From the NCBI RefSeq assembly GCF_932526225.1, contig NC_064046.1, positions 3,720,001-3,784,000 of the forward strand: a stretch of DNA of 64,000 bases. Reading direction: 5' to 3'. The notes under the pieces were generated by a model. That model did no database searches, was not told where the DNA came from, and worked only from the letters and a program-made list of their open reading frames with translations. This stretch comes from Nematostella vectensis (taxonomy: Eukaryota > Cnidaria > Anthozoa > Actiniaria > Edwardsiidae). The number at the start of each line of letters is the position of its first letter. The first letter of the stretch is position 1. The position numbers and the translations under genes are program-made. This document shows positions 10,719-22,139 of this stretch, piece after piece.

Positions 10719-13700
10719 AAGCGCAGATCAGTCCTAACTGACCACTTTGGCCCAGTTCCACATAAAAGAAAAAGAACTGAAGAAAATGCAAGTGATGGGC
10801 CAGCAAGTAGTGCGAGTGGTGTTGGGCAGGCTGTTGTGCCTAGTGGTGTTGTTCAGGCTGTTGTGCCTGGTGGTGTTGGGCAGGCTGTTGTGCCTGGTGG
10901 TGTTGTTCAGGCTGTTGTGCCTGGTGGTGTTGTTCAGGCTGTTGTGCCTGGTGGTGTTGGACGGGCTGTTGTGCCTGGTGGTGTTGGGCAGGCTGTTGTG
11001 TCTGGTGGTGTTGGTCAGGCTGTTGTGCCTGGTGGTGTTGTTCAGGCTGTTGTGCCTGGTGGTGTTGGGCAGGCTGTTGTGTCTGGTGGTGTTGGGCAGA
11101 CTGTTGTGCCTGGTGGTGTTGGGCAGGCTGTTGTGCCTGGTGTTGTTGTGCAGGCTGTTGTGCCTGGTGGTGTTGTTCAGGCTGTTGTGCCTAGTGGTGT
11201 TGTGCAGGCTGTTGTGTCTGGTGGTGTTGGGCAGGCTGTTGTGTCTGGTGGTGTTGTTCAGGCTGTTGTCCCTGGTGGTGTTTGGCAGACTGTTGTGTCT
11301 GGTGGTGTTGTGCAGGCTGTTGTGTCTGGTGGTGTTGGGCAGGCTGTTGTGTCTGGTGGTGTTGGACGGGTTGTTGTGCCTGGTGGTGTTGGGCAGGCTG
11401 TTGTGCCTGGTGGTGGTGTTCGGGCTGTTGTGCCTGGTGGTGTTGGGCAGGCTGTTGTGCCTAGTGGTGTTGTGCAGGCTGTTGTGCCTGGTGGTGTTGT
11501 GCAGGCTGTTGTGTCTGGTGGTGTTGGGCGGGCTGTTGTGCCTAGTGGTGTTGTACAGGCTGTTGTGCCTGGTGGTGTTGGGCAGGCTGTTGTGCCTGGT
11601 GGTGTTGGGCGGGCTGTTGTGCCTAGTGGTGTTGTTCGGGCTGTTGTGCCTGGTGGTGTTGGGCAGACTGTTGTGTCTGGTGGTGTTGGGCAGGCTGTTG
11701 TGCCTAGTGGTGTTGGGCAGGCTGTTGTGCCTGGTGGTGGTGTTCGGGCTGTTGTGCCTGGTGGTGTTGGGCAGGCTGTTGTGCCTGGTGGTGGTGTTCG
11801 GGCTGTTGTGCCTGGTGGTGTTGGGCAGGCTGTTGTGCCTAGTGGTGTTGTTCAGGCTGTTGTGCCTAGTGGTGTTGTTCGGGCTGTTGTGCCTGGTGGT
11901 GTTGGGCGGGCTGTTGTGTCTGGTGGTGTTGGGCAGGCTGTTGTGCCTGGTGGTGTTGTTCAGGCTGTTGTGTCTGGTGGTGTTGGGCAGGCTGTTGTGC
12001 CTGGTGGTGTTGGGCAGGCTGTTGTGCCTAGTGGTGTTGTGCAGGCTGTTGTGTCTGGTGGTGTTGGGCGGGCTGTTGTGCCTGGTGGTGTTGGGCAGGC
12101 TGTTGTGTCTGGTGGTGTTGTTCAGGCTGTTGTGCCTGGTGGTGTTGGGCAGGCTGTTGTGCCTAGTGGTGTTGTGCAGGCTGTTGTGTCTGGTGGTGTT
12201 GGGCGGGCTGTTGTGCCTGGTGGTGTTGGGCGGGCTGTTGTGCCTGGTGGTGTTGGGCAGGCTGTTGTGTCTGGTGGTGTTGTTCAGGCTGTTGTGCCTA
12301 GTGGTGTTGTTCAGGCTGTTGTGTCTGGTGGTGTTGGGCAGGCTGTTGTGCCTGGTGGTGTTGGGCAGGCTGTTGTGCCTAGTGGTGTTGTGCAGGCTGT
12401 TGTGTCTGGTGGTGTTGGGCGGGCTGTTGTGCCTGGTGGTGTTGGGCAGGCTGTTGTGTCTGGTGGTGTTGTTCAGGCTGTTGTGCCTAGTGGTGTTGTT
12501 CAGGCTGTTGTGTCTGGTGGTGTTGTTCAGGCTGTTGTGCCTGGTGGTGTTGGGCAGGCTGTTGTGCCTAGTGGTGTTGTGCAGGCTGTTGTGTCTGGTG
12601 GTGTTGGGCGGGCTGTTGTGCCTGGTGGTGTTGGGCGGGCTGTTGTGCCTGGTGGTGTTGGGCAGGCTGTTGTGTCTGGTGGTGATGTTCAGGCTGTTGT
12701 GCCTAGTGGTGTTGTTCAGGCTGTTGTGTCTGGTGGTGGTGTTCAGGCTGTTGTGCCTGGTGGTGTTGGGCAGGCTGTTGTGCCTAGTGGTGTTGTGCAG
12801 GCTGTTGTGTCTGGTGGTGTTGGGCGGGCTGTTGTGCCTGGTGGTGTTGGGCAGGCTGTTGTGTCTGGTGCTGTTGTTCAGGCTGTTGTGCCTAGTGGTG
12901 TTGTTCAGGCTGTTGTGTCTGGTGGTGTTGGGCAGGCTGTTGTGCCTGGTGGTGTTGGGCAGGCTGTTGTGTCTGGTGGTGTTGTTCAGGCTGTTGTGCC
13001 TGGTGGTGTTGGGCAGGCTGTTGTGCCTAGTGGTGTTGTGCAGGCTGTTGTGTCTGGTGGTGTTGGGCGGGCTGTTGTGCCTGGTGGTGTTGGGCGGGCT
13101 GTTGTGCCTGGTGGTGTTGGGCAGGCTGTTGTGTCTGGTGGTGTTGTTCAGGCTGTTGTGCCTAGTGGTGTTGTTCAGGCTGTTGTGTCTGGTGGTGGTG
13201 TTCAGGCTGTTGTGCCTGGTGGTGTTGGGCAGGCTGTTGTGCCTAGTGGTGTTGTGCAGGCTGTTGTGTCTGGTGGTGTTGGGCGGGCTGTTGTGCCTGG
13301 TGGTGTTGGGCAGGCTGTTGTGTCTGGTGGTGTTGTTCAGGCTGTTGTGCCTAGTGGTGTTGTTCAGGCTGTTGTGTCTGGTGGTGGTGTTCAGGCTGTT
13401 GTGCCTGGTGGTGTTGGGCAGGCTGTTGTGCCTAGTGGTGTTGTGCAGGCTGTTGTGTCTGGTGGTGTTGGGCGGGCTGTTGTGCTTGGTGGTGTTGGGC
13501 AGGCTGTTGTGCCCGGTGGTGTTGTTCGGGCTGTTGTGCCTGGTGGTGTTGGTCGGGCTGTTGTGCCTAGTGGTGTTGTTCAGGCTGTTGTGCCTGGTGG
13601 TGTTGTGCAGGCTGTTGTGTCTGGTGGTGTTGGGCAGGCTGTTGTGCCTGGTGGTGCTGTTCAGGCTGTTGTGCCTGGTGGTGTTGTTCAGGCTGTTGTG

Positions 13701-16700
13701 CCTGGTGGTGTTGGGCAGGCTGTTGTGTCTGGTGGTGTTGGGCAGGCTGTTGTGCCTGGCGAAGCTGTTCAGGCTGTTGTGCCTGGTAGTGTTGCTCAGG
13801 CTGTTGTGCCTGGTGGTGCTGTTCAGACTGTTGTGCCTGGTGGTGTTGTGCAGGCTGTTGTGTCTGGTGGTGTTGTGCAGGCTGTTGTGCCTGGTGGTGT
13901 TGTGCAGGCTGTTGTGCCTGGTGGTGTTGTTCAGGCTGTTGTGCCTGGTGGTGCTGTTCAGACTGTTGTGCCTGGTGGTGTTCTGCAGGCTGTTGTGTCT
14001 GGTGGTGTTGTTCAGGCTGTTGTGCCTGGTGGTGTTGGGCAGGCTGTTGTGCCTGGTGGTGTTGGGCAGGCTGTTGTGTCTGGTGGTGTTGGGCAGGCTG
14101 TTGTGCCTGGTGGTGTTGGGCAGGCTGTTGTGTCTGGTGGTGTTGGGCAGGCTGTTGTGCCTGGTGGTGTTGTGCAGGCTGTTGTGCCTAGTGGTGTTGT
14201 TCAGGCTGTTGTGCCTGGTGGTGTTGGGCAGGCTGTTGTGTCTGGTGGTGTTGGGCGGGCTGTTGTGCCTGGTGGTGTTGGGCAGGCTGTTGTGCCTGGT
14301 AGTGTTGGGCAGGCTGTTGTGCCTGGTGGTGTTGGGCAGGCTGTTGTGCCTGGTGGTGTTGGGCAGGCTGTTGTGTCTGGTGGTGTTGGGCAGGCTGTTG
14401 TGCCTGGTGGTGTTGGGCAGGCTGTTGTGTCTGGTGGTGTTGGGCAGGCTGTTGTGCCTGGTGGTGTTGTGCAGGCTGTTGTGCCTAGTGGTGTTGTTCA
14501 GGCTGTTGTGCCTGGTGGTGTTGGGCAGGCTGTTGTGCCTAGTGGTGTTGGGCAGGCTGTTGTGTCTGGTGGTGTTGGGCGGGCTGTTGTGCCTGGTGGT
14601 GTTGGGCAGGCTGTTGTGCCTGGTAGTGTTGGGCAGGCTGTTGTGCCTGGTGGTGTTGGGCAGGCTGTTGTGCCTGGTGGTGTTGGGCAGGCTGTTGTGC
14701 CTGGCGAAGCTGTTCAGGCTGTTGTGTCTGGTGGTGTTGTTCAGGCTGTTGTGCCTGGTGGTGTTGGGCAGGCTGTTGTGCCTGGTGGTGTTGTTCAGGC
14801 TGTTGTGCCTGGTGGTGTTGGGCAGGCTGTTGTGCCTAGTGGTGTTGGGCAGGCTGTTGTGTCTGGTGGTGTTGGGCGGGCTGTTGTGCCTGGTGGTGTT
14901 GGGCAGGCTGTTGTGCCTGGTAGTGTTGGGCAGGCTGTTGTGCCTGGTGGTGTTGGGCAGGCTGTTGTGCCTGGTGGTGTTGGGCAGGCTGTTGTGCCTG
15001 GCGAAGCTGTTCAGGCTGTTGTGCCTGGTGGTGTTGGGCAGGCTGTTGTGCCTGGTGGTGTTGGGCAGGCTGTTGTGCCTGGTGGTGTTGTTCGGGCTGT
15101 TGTGCCTGGTGGTGTTGGGCGGGCTGTTGTGTCTGGTGGTGTTGGGCAGGCTGTTGTGTCTGCTGGTGTTGTTCAGGCTCTTGTGTCTGGTGGTGTTGTT
15201 CAGGCTGTTGTGCCTGGTGGTGTTGGGCAGGCTGTTGTGCCTGGTGGTGTTGTTCAGGCTGTTGTGCCTGGTGGTGTTGTTCAGGCTGTTGTGCCTGGTG
15301 GTGTTGTTCAGGCTGTTGTGCCTGGTGGTGCTGTTCAGGCTGTTGTGCCTGGTAGTGTTGGGCAGGCTGTTGTGCCTGGTGGTGTTGGGCAGGCTGTTGT
15401 GCCTGGTGGTGTTGGGCAGGCTGTTGTGTCCGGTGGTGTTGGGCAGGCTGTTGTGCCTGGTGGTGTTGGGCAGGCTGTTGTGTCTGGTGGTGTTGGGCAG
15501 GCTGTTGTGCCTGGTGGTGTTGTGCAGGCTGTTGTGCCTAGTGGTGTTGTTCAGGCTGTTGTGCCTGGTGGTGTTGGGCAGGCTGTTGTGCCTGGTGGTG
15601 TTGGGCAGGCTGTTGTGCCTGGTGGTGTTGTTCAGGCTGTTGTGCCTGGTGGTGTTGTTCAGGCTGTTGTGCCTGGTGGTGTTGGGCGGGCTGTTGTGCC
15701 TGGTGGTGTTGGGCAGGCTGTTGTGCCTGGTAGTGTTGGGCAGGCTGTTGTGCCTGGTGGTGTTGGGCAGGCTGTTGTGCCTGGTGGTGTTGGGCAGGCT
15801 GTTGTGTCTGGTGGTGTTGGGCAGGCTGTTGTGCCTGGTGGTGTTGGGCAGGCTGTTGTGTCTGGTGGTGTTGGGCAGGCTGTTGTGCCTGGTGGTGTTG
15901 TGCAGGCTGTTGTGCCTAGTGGTGTTGTTCAGGCTGTTGTGCCTGGTGGTGTTGGGCAGGCTGTTGTGCCTAGTGGTGTTGGGCAGGCTGTTGTGTCTGG
16001 TGGTGTTGGGCGGGCTGTTGTGCCTGGTGGTGTTGGGCAGGCTGTTGTGCCTGGTAGTGTTGGGCAGGCTGTTGTGCCTGGTGGTGTTGGGCAGGCTGTT
16101 GTGCCTGGTGGTGTTGGGCAGGCTGTTGTGCCTGGCGAAGCTGTTCAGGCTGTTGTGTCTGGTGGTGTTGTTCAGGCTGTTGTGCCTGGTGGTGTTGGGC
16201 AGGCTGTTGTGCCTGGTGGTGTTGTTCAGGCTGTTGTGCCTGGTGGTGTTGGGCAGGCTGTTGTGCCTAGTGGTGTTGGGCAGGCTGTTGTGTCTGGTGG
16301 TGTTGGGCGGGCTGTTGTGCCTGGTGGTGTTGGGCAGGCTGTTGTGCCTGGTAGTGTTGGGCAGGCTGTTGTGCCTGGTGGTGTTGGGCAGGCTGTTGTG
16401 CCTGGTGGTGTTGGGCAGGCTGTTGTGCCTGGCGAAGCTGTTCAGGCTGTTGTGCCTGGTGGTGTTGGGCAGGCTGTTGTGCCTGGTGGTGTTGGGCAGG
16501 CTGTTGTGCCTGGTGGTGTTGTTCGGGCTGTTGTGCCTGGTGGTGTTGGGTGGGCTGTTGTGTCTGGTGGTGTTGGGCAGGCTGTTGTGTCTGCTGGTGT
16601 TGTTCAGGCTGTTGTGTCTGGTGGTGTTGTTCAGGCTGTTGTGCCTGGTGGTGTTGGGCAGGCTGTTGTGCCTGGTGGTGTTGTTCAGGCTGTTGTGCCT

Positions 16701-18071
16701 GGTGGTGTTGTTCAGGCTGTTGTGCCTGGTGGTGTTGTTCAGGCTGTTGTGCCTGGTGGTGCTGTTCAGGCTGTTGTGCCTGGTGGTGTTGGGCAGGCTG
16801 TTGTGCCTGGTGGTGTTGGGCAGGCTGTTGTGCCTGGTGGTGTTGGGCGGGCTGTTGTGCCTGGTGGTGTTGGGCAGGCTGTTGTGCCTGGTGGTGTTGG
16901 GCAGGCTGTTGTGCCTGGTTGTGTTGGGCAGGCTGTTGTGTCTGGTGGTGTTGGGCGGGCTGTTGTGTCTGGTGGTGTTGTGCGGGCTGTTGTGCCTGGT
17001 GGTGTTGGGCAGGCTGTTGTGCCTGGTGGTGTTGGGCAGGCTGTTGTGCCTGGTTTGTGCTGTTCAGGCTGTTGTGCCTGGTGGTGTTGGGCAGGCTGTT
17101 GTGTCTGGTGGTGTTGGGCAGGCTGTTGTGTCTGGTGGTGTTGGGCAGGCTGTTGTGCCTGGTGGTGTTGGGCAGGCTGTTGTGCCTGGTGGTGTTGGGC
17201 GGGCTGTTGTGCCTGGTGGTGTTGGGCAGGCTGTTGTGCCTGGTGGTGTTGGGCAGGCTGTTGTGCCTGGCGAAGCTGTTCAGGCTGTTGTGTCTGGTGG
17301 TGTTGTTCAGGCTGTTGTGCCTGGTGGTGTTGGGCAGGCTGTTGTGATTGGTGGTGTTGTGCAGGCTGTTGTGCCTGGTGGTGTTGGGCAGGCTGTTGTG
17401 CCTGGTGGTGTTGGGCAGGCTGTTGTGTCTGGTGGTGTTGGGCAGGCTGTTGTGCCTGGTGGTGTTGGGCAGGCTGTTGTGTCTGGTGGTGTTGGGCAGG
17501 CTGTTGTGCCTGGTGGTGTTGGGCAGGCTGTTGTGTCTGGTGGTGTTGTTCAGGCTGTTTTGCTTGGTGGTGTTGGGCAGGCTGTTGTGCCTGGTGGTGT
17601 TGGGCAGGCTGTTGTGCCTGGTGGTGTTGGGCAGGCTGTTGTGCCTGGTGGTGTTGTTCAGGCTGTTGTGCCTGGTGGTGTTGTGCAGGCTGTTGTGCCT
17701 GGTGGTGTTGGGCGGGCTGTTGTGTCTGGTGGTGTTGTTCAGGCTGTTGTGTCTGGTGGTGTTGGGCGGGCTGTTGTGCCTGGTGGTGTTGGACGGGCTG
17801 TTGTGCCTGGTGGTGTTGGTCAGGCTGTTGTGCCTGGTGGTGTTGGTCAGGCTATTGTGATTGGTGGTGTTGTTCAGGCTGTTGTGCCTGATGGGGTTGG
17901 GCGGGCTGTTGTGCTTGGTGGTGTTGGGCTGGCTGTTGTGTCTGGTGGTGTTGGGCAGCTGCTCCCACAGCTGCCCCAAAAGCAAGAAAGAGAGAACCTT
18001 GTTGTACAAAATGCAATGCACCTATGAAAGGCCACAGTAAGAAAATTTGTCTTGATAGAGCCACCAGTTAG
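10719..18071 (+). CDS. Giant repeat exon: NLS, nonapeptide repeat region, C-terminal zinc knuckle
   Basis: The exon opens in phase 0 with KRRSVLTDHFGPVPHKRKRTEE, a basic nuclear-localisation-like stretch, then ASDGPASSASG, then runs directly into about 264 copies of a nonapeptide of consensus GGVGQAVVP (variants VQ, GR, S for P). After the repeats come a basic linker and a CX2CX6HX4C zinc knuckle (CTKCNAPMKGHSKKIC), ending at TAG 18069-18071. The start and the zinc knuckle are in the same frame, but an extra base at 17053-17055 and a missing base at about 17956-17958 put the last 33 repeats out of frame, with a TGA at 17889. With both indels as sequenced the protein would be truncated; both could be assembly errors in the repeat. 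The repeat is hydrophobic and Gly/Pro-rich, elastin-like in composition. Nuclear role is inferred from the THAP context and the basic stretch only. Confidence 0.6.
10818..17957. repeat. 27-bp coding minisatellite, about 264 units
   Basis: Unit GGTGGTGTTGGGCAGGCTGT plus TGTGCCT, with few variant positions. The period is a multiple of three, so all three plus-strand frames and much of the minus strand stay open; only the GGVGQAVVP frame joins the unique coding ends. Variant patterns repeat at higher order: rare units (GGCGAAGCT; TCTGCTGGTGTT) recur exactly 1,431 bp (53 units) apart, for example 15161 and 16592. The plus strand has almost no A and strong G/T skew. Confidence 0.95.
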
Positions 18072-18561
18072 ATTAAATTAGAGTGATTTCAATTTGTGAA
18101 ACAGTTAGTGTTAATTGATACCACTCTCTGTTTTACATTTGTAGATGGAATTCACAGATATTGTTTTGCTGATTATTTTTATTCAACATCAATGTACATT
18201 TTTTTTTCATTGAGTAAATTGACTGCAAAATTGGTTCGATATTACTCACTTTCAATAAATAGTAACAAGAAAACATCTATAAATACGTTATTTAATATTT
18301 TGCCTATTTGGTAAAATAAATACAAAATATAATTATTTTAAAAATAAATGTATCAGGTTTTTTTTTACAATCAACTAAGTTTTTTTTACAATCAACAAAG
18401 TGTTTTTTTTGCTATTTTTATCTATCAAACATGTACATATATTTCAAGAACTATACAAATCACACTATACAAAATAAAATCATGAAAAGATATATATATA
18501 TATATATCCAGTTCTCATTAGTTGAGCCATATTCGGAATTTAGCCATACATCAATGCCTCA
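18072..18561. other. 3' flank between two convergent genes
   Basis: AT-rich. Several AATAAA-like signals (for example near 18315 and 18340) could polyadenylate the upstream plus-strand gene. A TA microsatellite lies at 18490-18508. No gene. Confidence 0.5.
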
Positions 18562-18715
18562 TTAGCTCCTGGCCTCCTGGTATCCCCTTGGATGTAGGTG
18601 CCGTGTCTGATATCTTGTCCGTATTTCATTATAAATGCACGCAGACAATGGGCGAGTGTTTTCCCATCCCATGTAACCACATATCCACCGAATTATCCAG
18701 CGATAGGCAACTTAC
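18562..18715 (-). pseudogene. P2X7-type C-terminal domain pseudogene, third exon
   Basis: The minus-strand frame gives VAYRWIIRWICGYMGWE then PLSACIYNEIRTRY, the end of the P2X7 intracellular (ballast) domain as found in many cnidarian proteins, before a stop at 18564-18562. The acceptor is TTTTTTAG at 18722-18716. Joining to exon 2 in phase gives Lys then TAA where family members have an aromatic residue before VAYR, so a nonsense change seems to break the gene here. Confidence 0.6.
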
Positions 18716-19202
18716 CTAAAAAATCTGTAAAATAGCACAAAGAATTTAGTTGTCAATGATAACAGCAATAACTGATTAGTTTATGTGTGAGGATAAAAAA
18801 GACATTTCTTCAAGGTCAAAGGCTTCTCTTATCTTCCACAAAGTATGAACTCGCTAAGAAATAAATTATACCCCAAAATAAAAATCACAGTTAACGATGC
18901 CTTTATTAATAAAAAAAACTTCGAAAAACAATTTATAACAGCAATAAGCTAAATGGTGCTTGTATCCTCAATAGCCCATGAGGTAAGGGGAAATTTGTGA
19001 AAAACTGCAATGCTTTTGGGCTAAAAAAATATGGAGATAGCCCGTCTACTCCCTCAATTTCAAATGGTTCGACTATGCGAAAATAACAGATATCAAAGAG
19101 CGAAGACCCTGAACCAAAACCTGTAATCGCATGGATTAGAACTTCGTATATGGCATTTTACATTTACATGATTCTCAACTACGTATAACAAAAATTCCTT
19201 AC

Positions 19203-19446
19203 TTGTTCTCCGATACTCCTGTACGCCGCCTGTATGCTTGCCCTGTCCTTGCCTTCAGCAATGGCGCCACGTTTTGAAGGACGGCCTTAGTCATAGCTCT
19301 GTAGTCCTCGTGCAGTGATGCATGATAAGTTCTCAATCGAACCGTCGAATGTTAGTTTGCCTTGAACATTCTCAATTTCTCTACAGCATCGATGCTCAAG
19401 AGCGCCGCTCAGCTCATTCTTTGCACAATAATGTTGACACTGGCAC
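19203..19446 (-). pseudogene. P2X7-type C-terminal domain pseudogene, second exon
   Basis: Bounded by TATAG (acceptor) and GTAAGG (donor, 19202-19197). Encodes WCQCQHYCAKN, then HRCCREIENVQGK, then SCIT, the Cys-rich zinc-binding core of the P2X7 ballast-type domain, and after a 2-base deletion (GCACGAG for an expected GCAC-NN-GAG near 19307) continues in the next frame with HEDYRAMTKAVLQNVAPLLKAR. The frameshift plus the exon-3 stop make a pseudogene more likely than two assembly errors, but that is not proven. Confidence 0.65.
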
Positions 19447-19508
19447 CTATAATTAACAACAAACGTGAGATGTCGCGACTCGATCGTAACATAGGGTAAA
19501 CAATTTAC

Positions 19509-19735
19509 CATTCCTGGACAGGTATTATCTCATCCTCTCTGTCGGCCAGGATCTGGGGCCTCAGGCCATCGGGGTCGTTCGATTCCTCATCAATTTCTTC
19601 CCCGTAGGCCGGAGGCGCGAGAGGTTCATCCGTGTAGGGCTCAAACTGGGTCTCTACCTCAGCAAACTCCTCACTTTCGTAGCCTTCGTATGATGAACTC
19701 GACGAACTCTCAGTCATACTGTGTGATACTTGCAA
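19509..19735 (-). pseudogene. P2X7-type C-terminal domain pseudogene, first exon
   Basis: Encodes an N-terminal disordered acidic Ser/Glu/Tyr-rich region (MTESSSSSSYEGYESEEF, then an APPAYGEE motif) typical of cnidarian proteins that carry the P2X7-like domain without the channel. The likely start is the second ATG at 19717. The donor GTAAAT follows 19509 in phase 2, so TG joins G of exon 2 to make the Trp of EWCQC, which fits the family exactly. Intact by itself. Function of these channel-less proteins is unknown; the minus-strand gene converges on the THAP gene. Confidence 0.6.
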
Positions 19736-19739
19736 TCCG

Positions 19740-20410
19740 GTTATAATAATTTAAATGTATGATAAAGCGTGTCTTGTATGTATTGTTTGATTTCAAAAGA
19801 TAAGCCAACATTATGACGCAAAACGACGCGTTATCACACGAAAGCGAGGCGATTCATGAGAGCGAGGTCGATAATCAAAGCGAGGCTACTAGAACCTAGT
19901 CCTCCAAAAGGGGGACAAAAATTGATACTGAATTGCCGTCAATTGTCTCGGAAGAAAATACCATAACTTTGCGGGTTTTAAACAAATTAACATCAGATTT
20001 TGGCAAAGTACCCAAGGAATGTTGATCTTAATATAGGCTAATATTATTTTTCGTGACTTTAACTAATGGCTGGTACTTAAATGGCCTTAAATTGTCGGTA
20101 TTGAGACACCATAGCCTCCGACGTAATTTCCCTCACGCTATCTTGCGTCACGTAAAATAACATATGTAATTTCCCTCACGCTATCTTGCGTCACGTAAAA
20201 CTAATAAACTCTTAATCCCCGGTTTGCAGTTTTTAATGTAGTTATCAAAAGGCTACACTTTGAACTCCATGTCAAAAAGCCTCCGTAGAACCACAGGACA
20301 CCTCGTTTAATACAATTTTATATTCTGATAAAAAATGTATGTACATTTAGCCATCACTTCTATGAAAACAGTTTTTTTGGGTGTAGAAAATGTCCATACT
20401 TACAGGGTCC
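19740..20410. other. Intergenic, with a 45-bp direct duplication
   Basis: The segment TAATTTCCCTCACGCTATCT plus TGCGTCACGTAAAA occurs twice (about 20121 and 20166). No coding sequence recognised. Promoter of the P2X7-type locus would lie at about 19740-19950. Confidence 0.5.
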
Positions 20411-20622
20411 TACTGTACATACAGCACACAGTGTGTGTATTGGTCATCTTCTATTTGAGCGGTACCATTTGAGCAGTCGACTGAGAAGTTAGTACTGTAC
20501 ATGCAGCATACAGTGTGTGTATTGGTCATCCTCTATTTGAGCGGTACCATTTGAGCAGTCGACTGAGAAGTTAGTACTTTACATACAGCACACAGTGTGT
20601 GTATTGGTCATCTTCTATTCTA
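20411..20622. repeat. 82-bp tandem repeat, about 2.6 copies
   Basis: Copies at about 20411, 20493 and 20575 share CAGCACACAGTGTGTGTATT, GGTCATC, and GAGCGGTACCATTTGAGCAG. The third copy is cut short where the orphan opsin exon begins, which marks a recombination breakpoint. Confidence 0.85.
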
Positions 20623-20965
20623 TTTCGCCTCTATCCGCAACAACCGACGTCGAGTAAATGTGCGAATTACACGCATGATCATGGTGTCAATCATCTCTTT
20701 CGTCATCAGCTGGTCACCCTACTGTGTCGTCAGTGTAATGGCCATGGTGCACCGCGCGCCGTCATTACCACGTGGTTTCGCCGAGATCCCTGAACTCATG
20801 GCTAAAGCGTCCGTTATATACAACCCTCTGGTGTTTACTGTGATGAACATAGAGTTCCGAAGATCACTCTTTCAAGTTATGTCGAACTTTCGCTGCAAGG
20901 AAGATACCGGGGTATCTCCCTTGCAACGAAAGTCCGTAGTCCCAGGGGATATTAGGTGTGGTTGA
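20623..20965 (+). pseudogene. Orphan second exon of an opsin
   Basis: Nearly identical to exon 2 of the complete opsins downstream: ICL3, TM6 (SWSPYC), TM7 with the retinal lysine (MAKASVIYNP) and the long C-tail ending DIRCG. The first 50 or so bases of the exon and its splice acceptor are replaced by an 82-bp tandem repeat, and no exon 1 exists upstream in the window. The reading frame is intact, indicating recent loss. No AG suitable as an acceptor lies just upstream, so it cannot be spliced as the paralogues are. Confidence 0.8.
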
Positions 20966-21640
20966 AACAATTTATAAACTCTAAGCACTAAAATATTAAT
21001 GACCAGTTGTTACTAGGATGATTGGGGGATCCACTGTACTATATTCATGACCAGTTGTTACTAGGATGATTGGGAGAATCCACTGTTTCTCTATGGGTGA
21101 GCAGAAGCGAAGAAATGGGATAGCAAAAGCGGAAAATACTCCATTAGGAATAGCAGTTAGTAAAATTCTCTACCGTAAAAGATAGGACGATCACCATCTC
21201 TCATCATTTTTAGAAACACAACTTTCCATGTATTATTTGATACTTTGAAAATAGAACTGACCTGTTTGAGTTGTAGGATGAATGTGACGGTACCCTAAGG
21301 TTTTCAAACTCGTGGGCACGGGCGTTGACACGACGTTTAAATGAAATGTTTTTCCGAATGTTTTTCCGTTGACACTAATTTTGTTCTCTTGGCCACGGTA
21401 GTTTTTTTTCCGTTGGCACGGATTTTTTTCCGTGGAAACGGAAAAAAAATCCGCGGTGAAAATGGCGTTTAAAAAAGTTGAAAAGTCGTTGATACGGCTG
21501 TCTAGATTTCGTGTCTACGAATCAAACACACGGATCACGAATCGTGAATGTGAACCATTCGATTGAATCTTCCGATTTTTATTTTCACAACCTTGAGTCG
21601 TATGCAAACAAGAGAGTGGATCGGTTGCTGTGTCTTATTC
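20966..21640. repeat. Downstream-flank duplicate, copy D0
   Basis: Matches the sequence that follows opsins 1 and 2, including two copies of TGACCAGTTGTTACTAGGAT, the CCGTTGGCACGG-rich stretch and CGAATCAAACACACGGATCA. It shows that the orphan exon was once part of a full duplicate unit. Confidence 0.85.
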
Positions 21641-22139
21641 TTTTATTATTTGTTTTATTGTTTTATTGTTTTTGTTTGTTTGTTTTTTTGTTTTTTTTTG
21701 TTTTTGTTTTATTGTTTTACTGTTTTTTGTTTTATTATTTTATTTAAGTGTGTATTTTGTGTTAGGCTCAAGCTATGAAAATGCAGGCCATAGTAAAGCG
21801 AAAATCCGACGTAAGGTAAGCATCACACACAAACACATAACATGTGCAACCACACGTTGGTGTATAGGAGCAAGCTATTTAGATCGATCACAACAGTTTG
21901 AAATACACCTCAGACGTGGTAATATCTCCTGTTTCCCCTTTAGCTATTTCCTATTCCGCCCTAGTCCTCGTGTCTCCTACCCTCGGCACCCATCAGTTTA
22001 TACCTCCCTAACCGCGTCTGACTAGCCATCGATCTTGCTACCTGACGATAAATCGTGGCTAGAATTAGTGTGGTGGCACATTTATTCCTAAGAGCTCTTA
22101 TAAAATTTCTCACATTATTGATTTAATACTGTGTGTTTG
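21641..22139. other. T-rich region between duplicates, no gene
   Basis: A run of TTTTATTG/TTTG repeats (about 21637-21745), then unique sequence. Overlapping Phe/Leu-rich ORFs are composition artefacts. Confidence 0.5.

Noticed and set aside
16267..18021. Minus-strand frames with Asn-Thr-Thr or Gln/His-rich repeats
   Set aside because: Shadows of the same minisatellite; no start, splice or unique sequence supports them.
10747..18027. A 2,426-codon frame reading LVVLGRLLC repeats, like a giant membrane protein
   Set aside because: It is an off-frame reading of the 27-bp minisatellite; it starts at a non-ATG codon and does not join the conserved N- or C-terminal coding parts.
21511..22025. 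Phe/Leu/Val-rich frames resembling membrane proteins
   Set aside because: They come from TTTTATTG/TTTG low-complexity sequence, overlap in all frames and are absent from the paralogous flanks.
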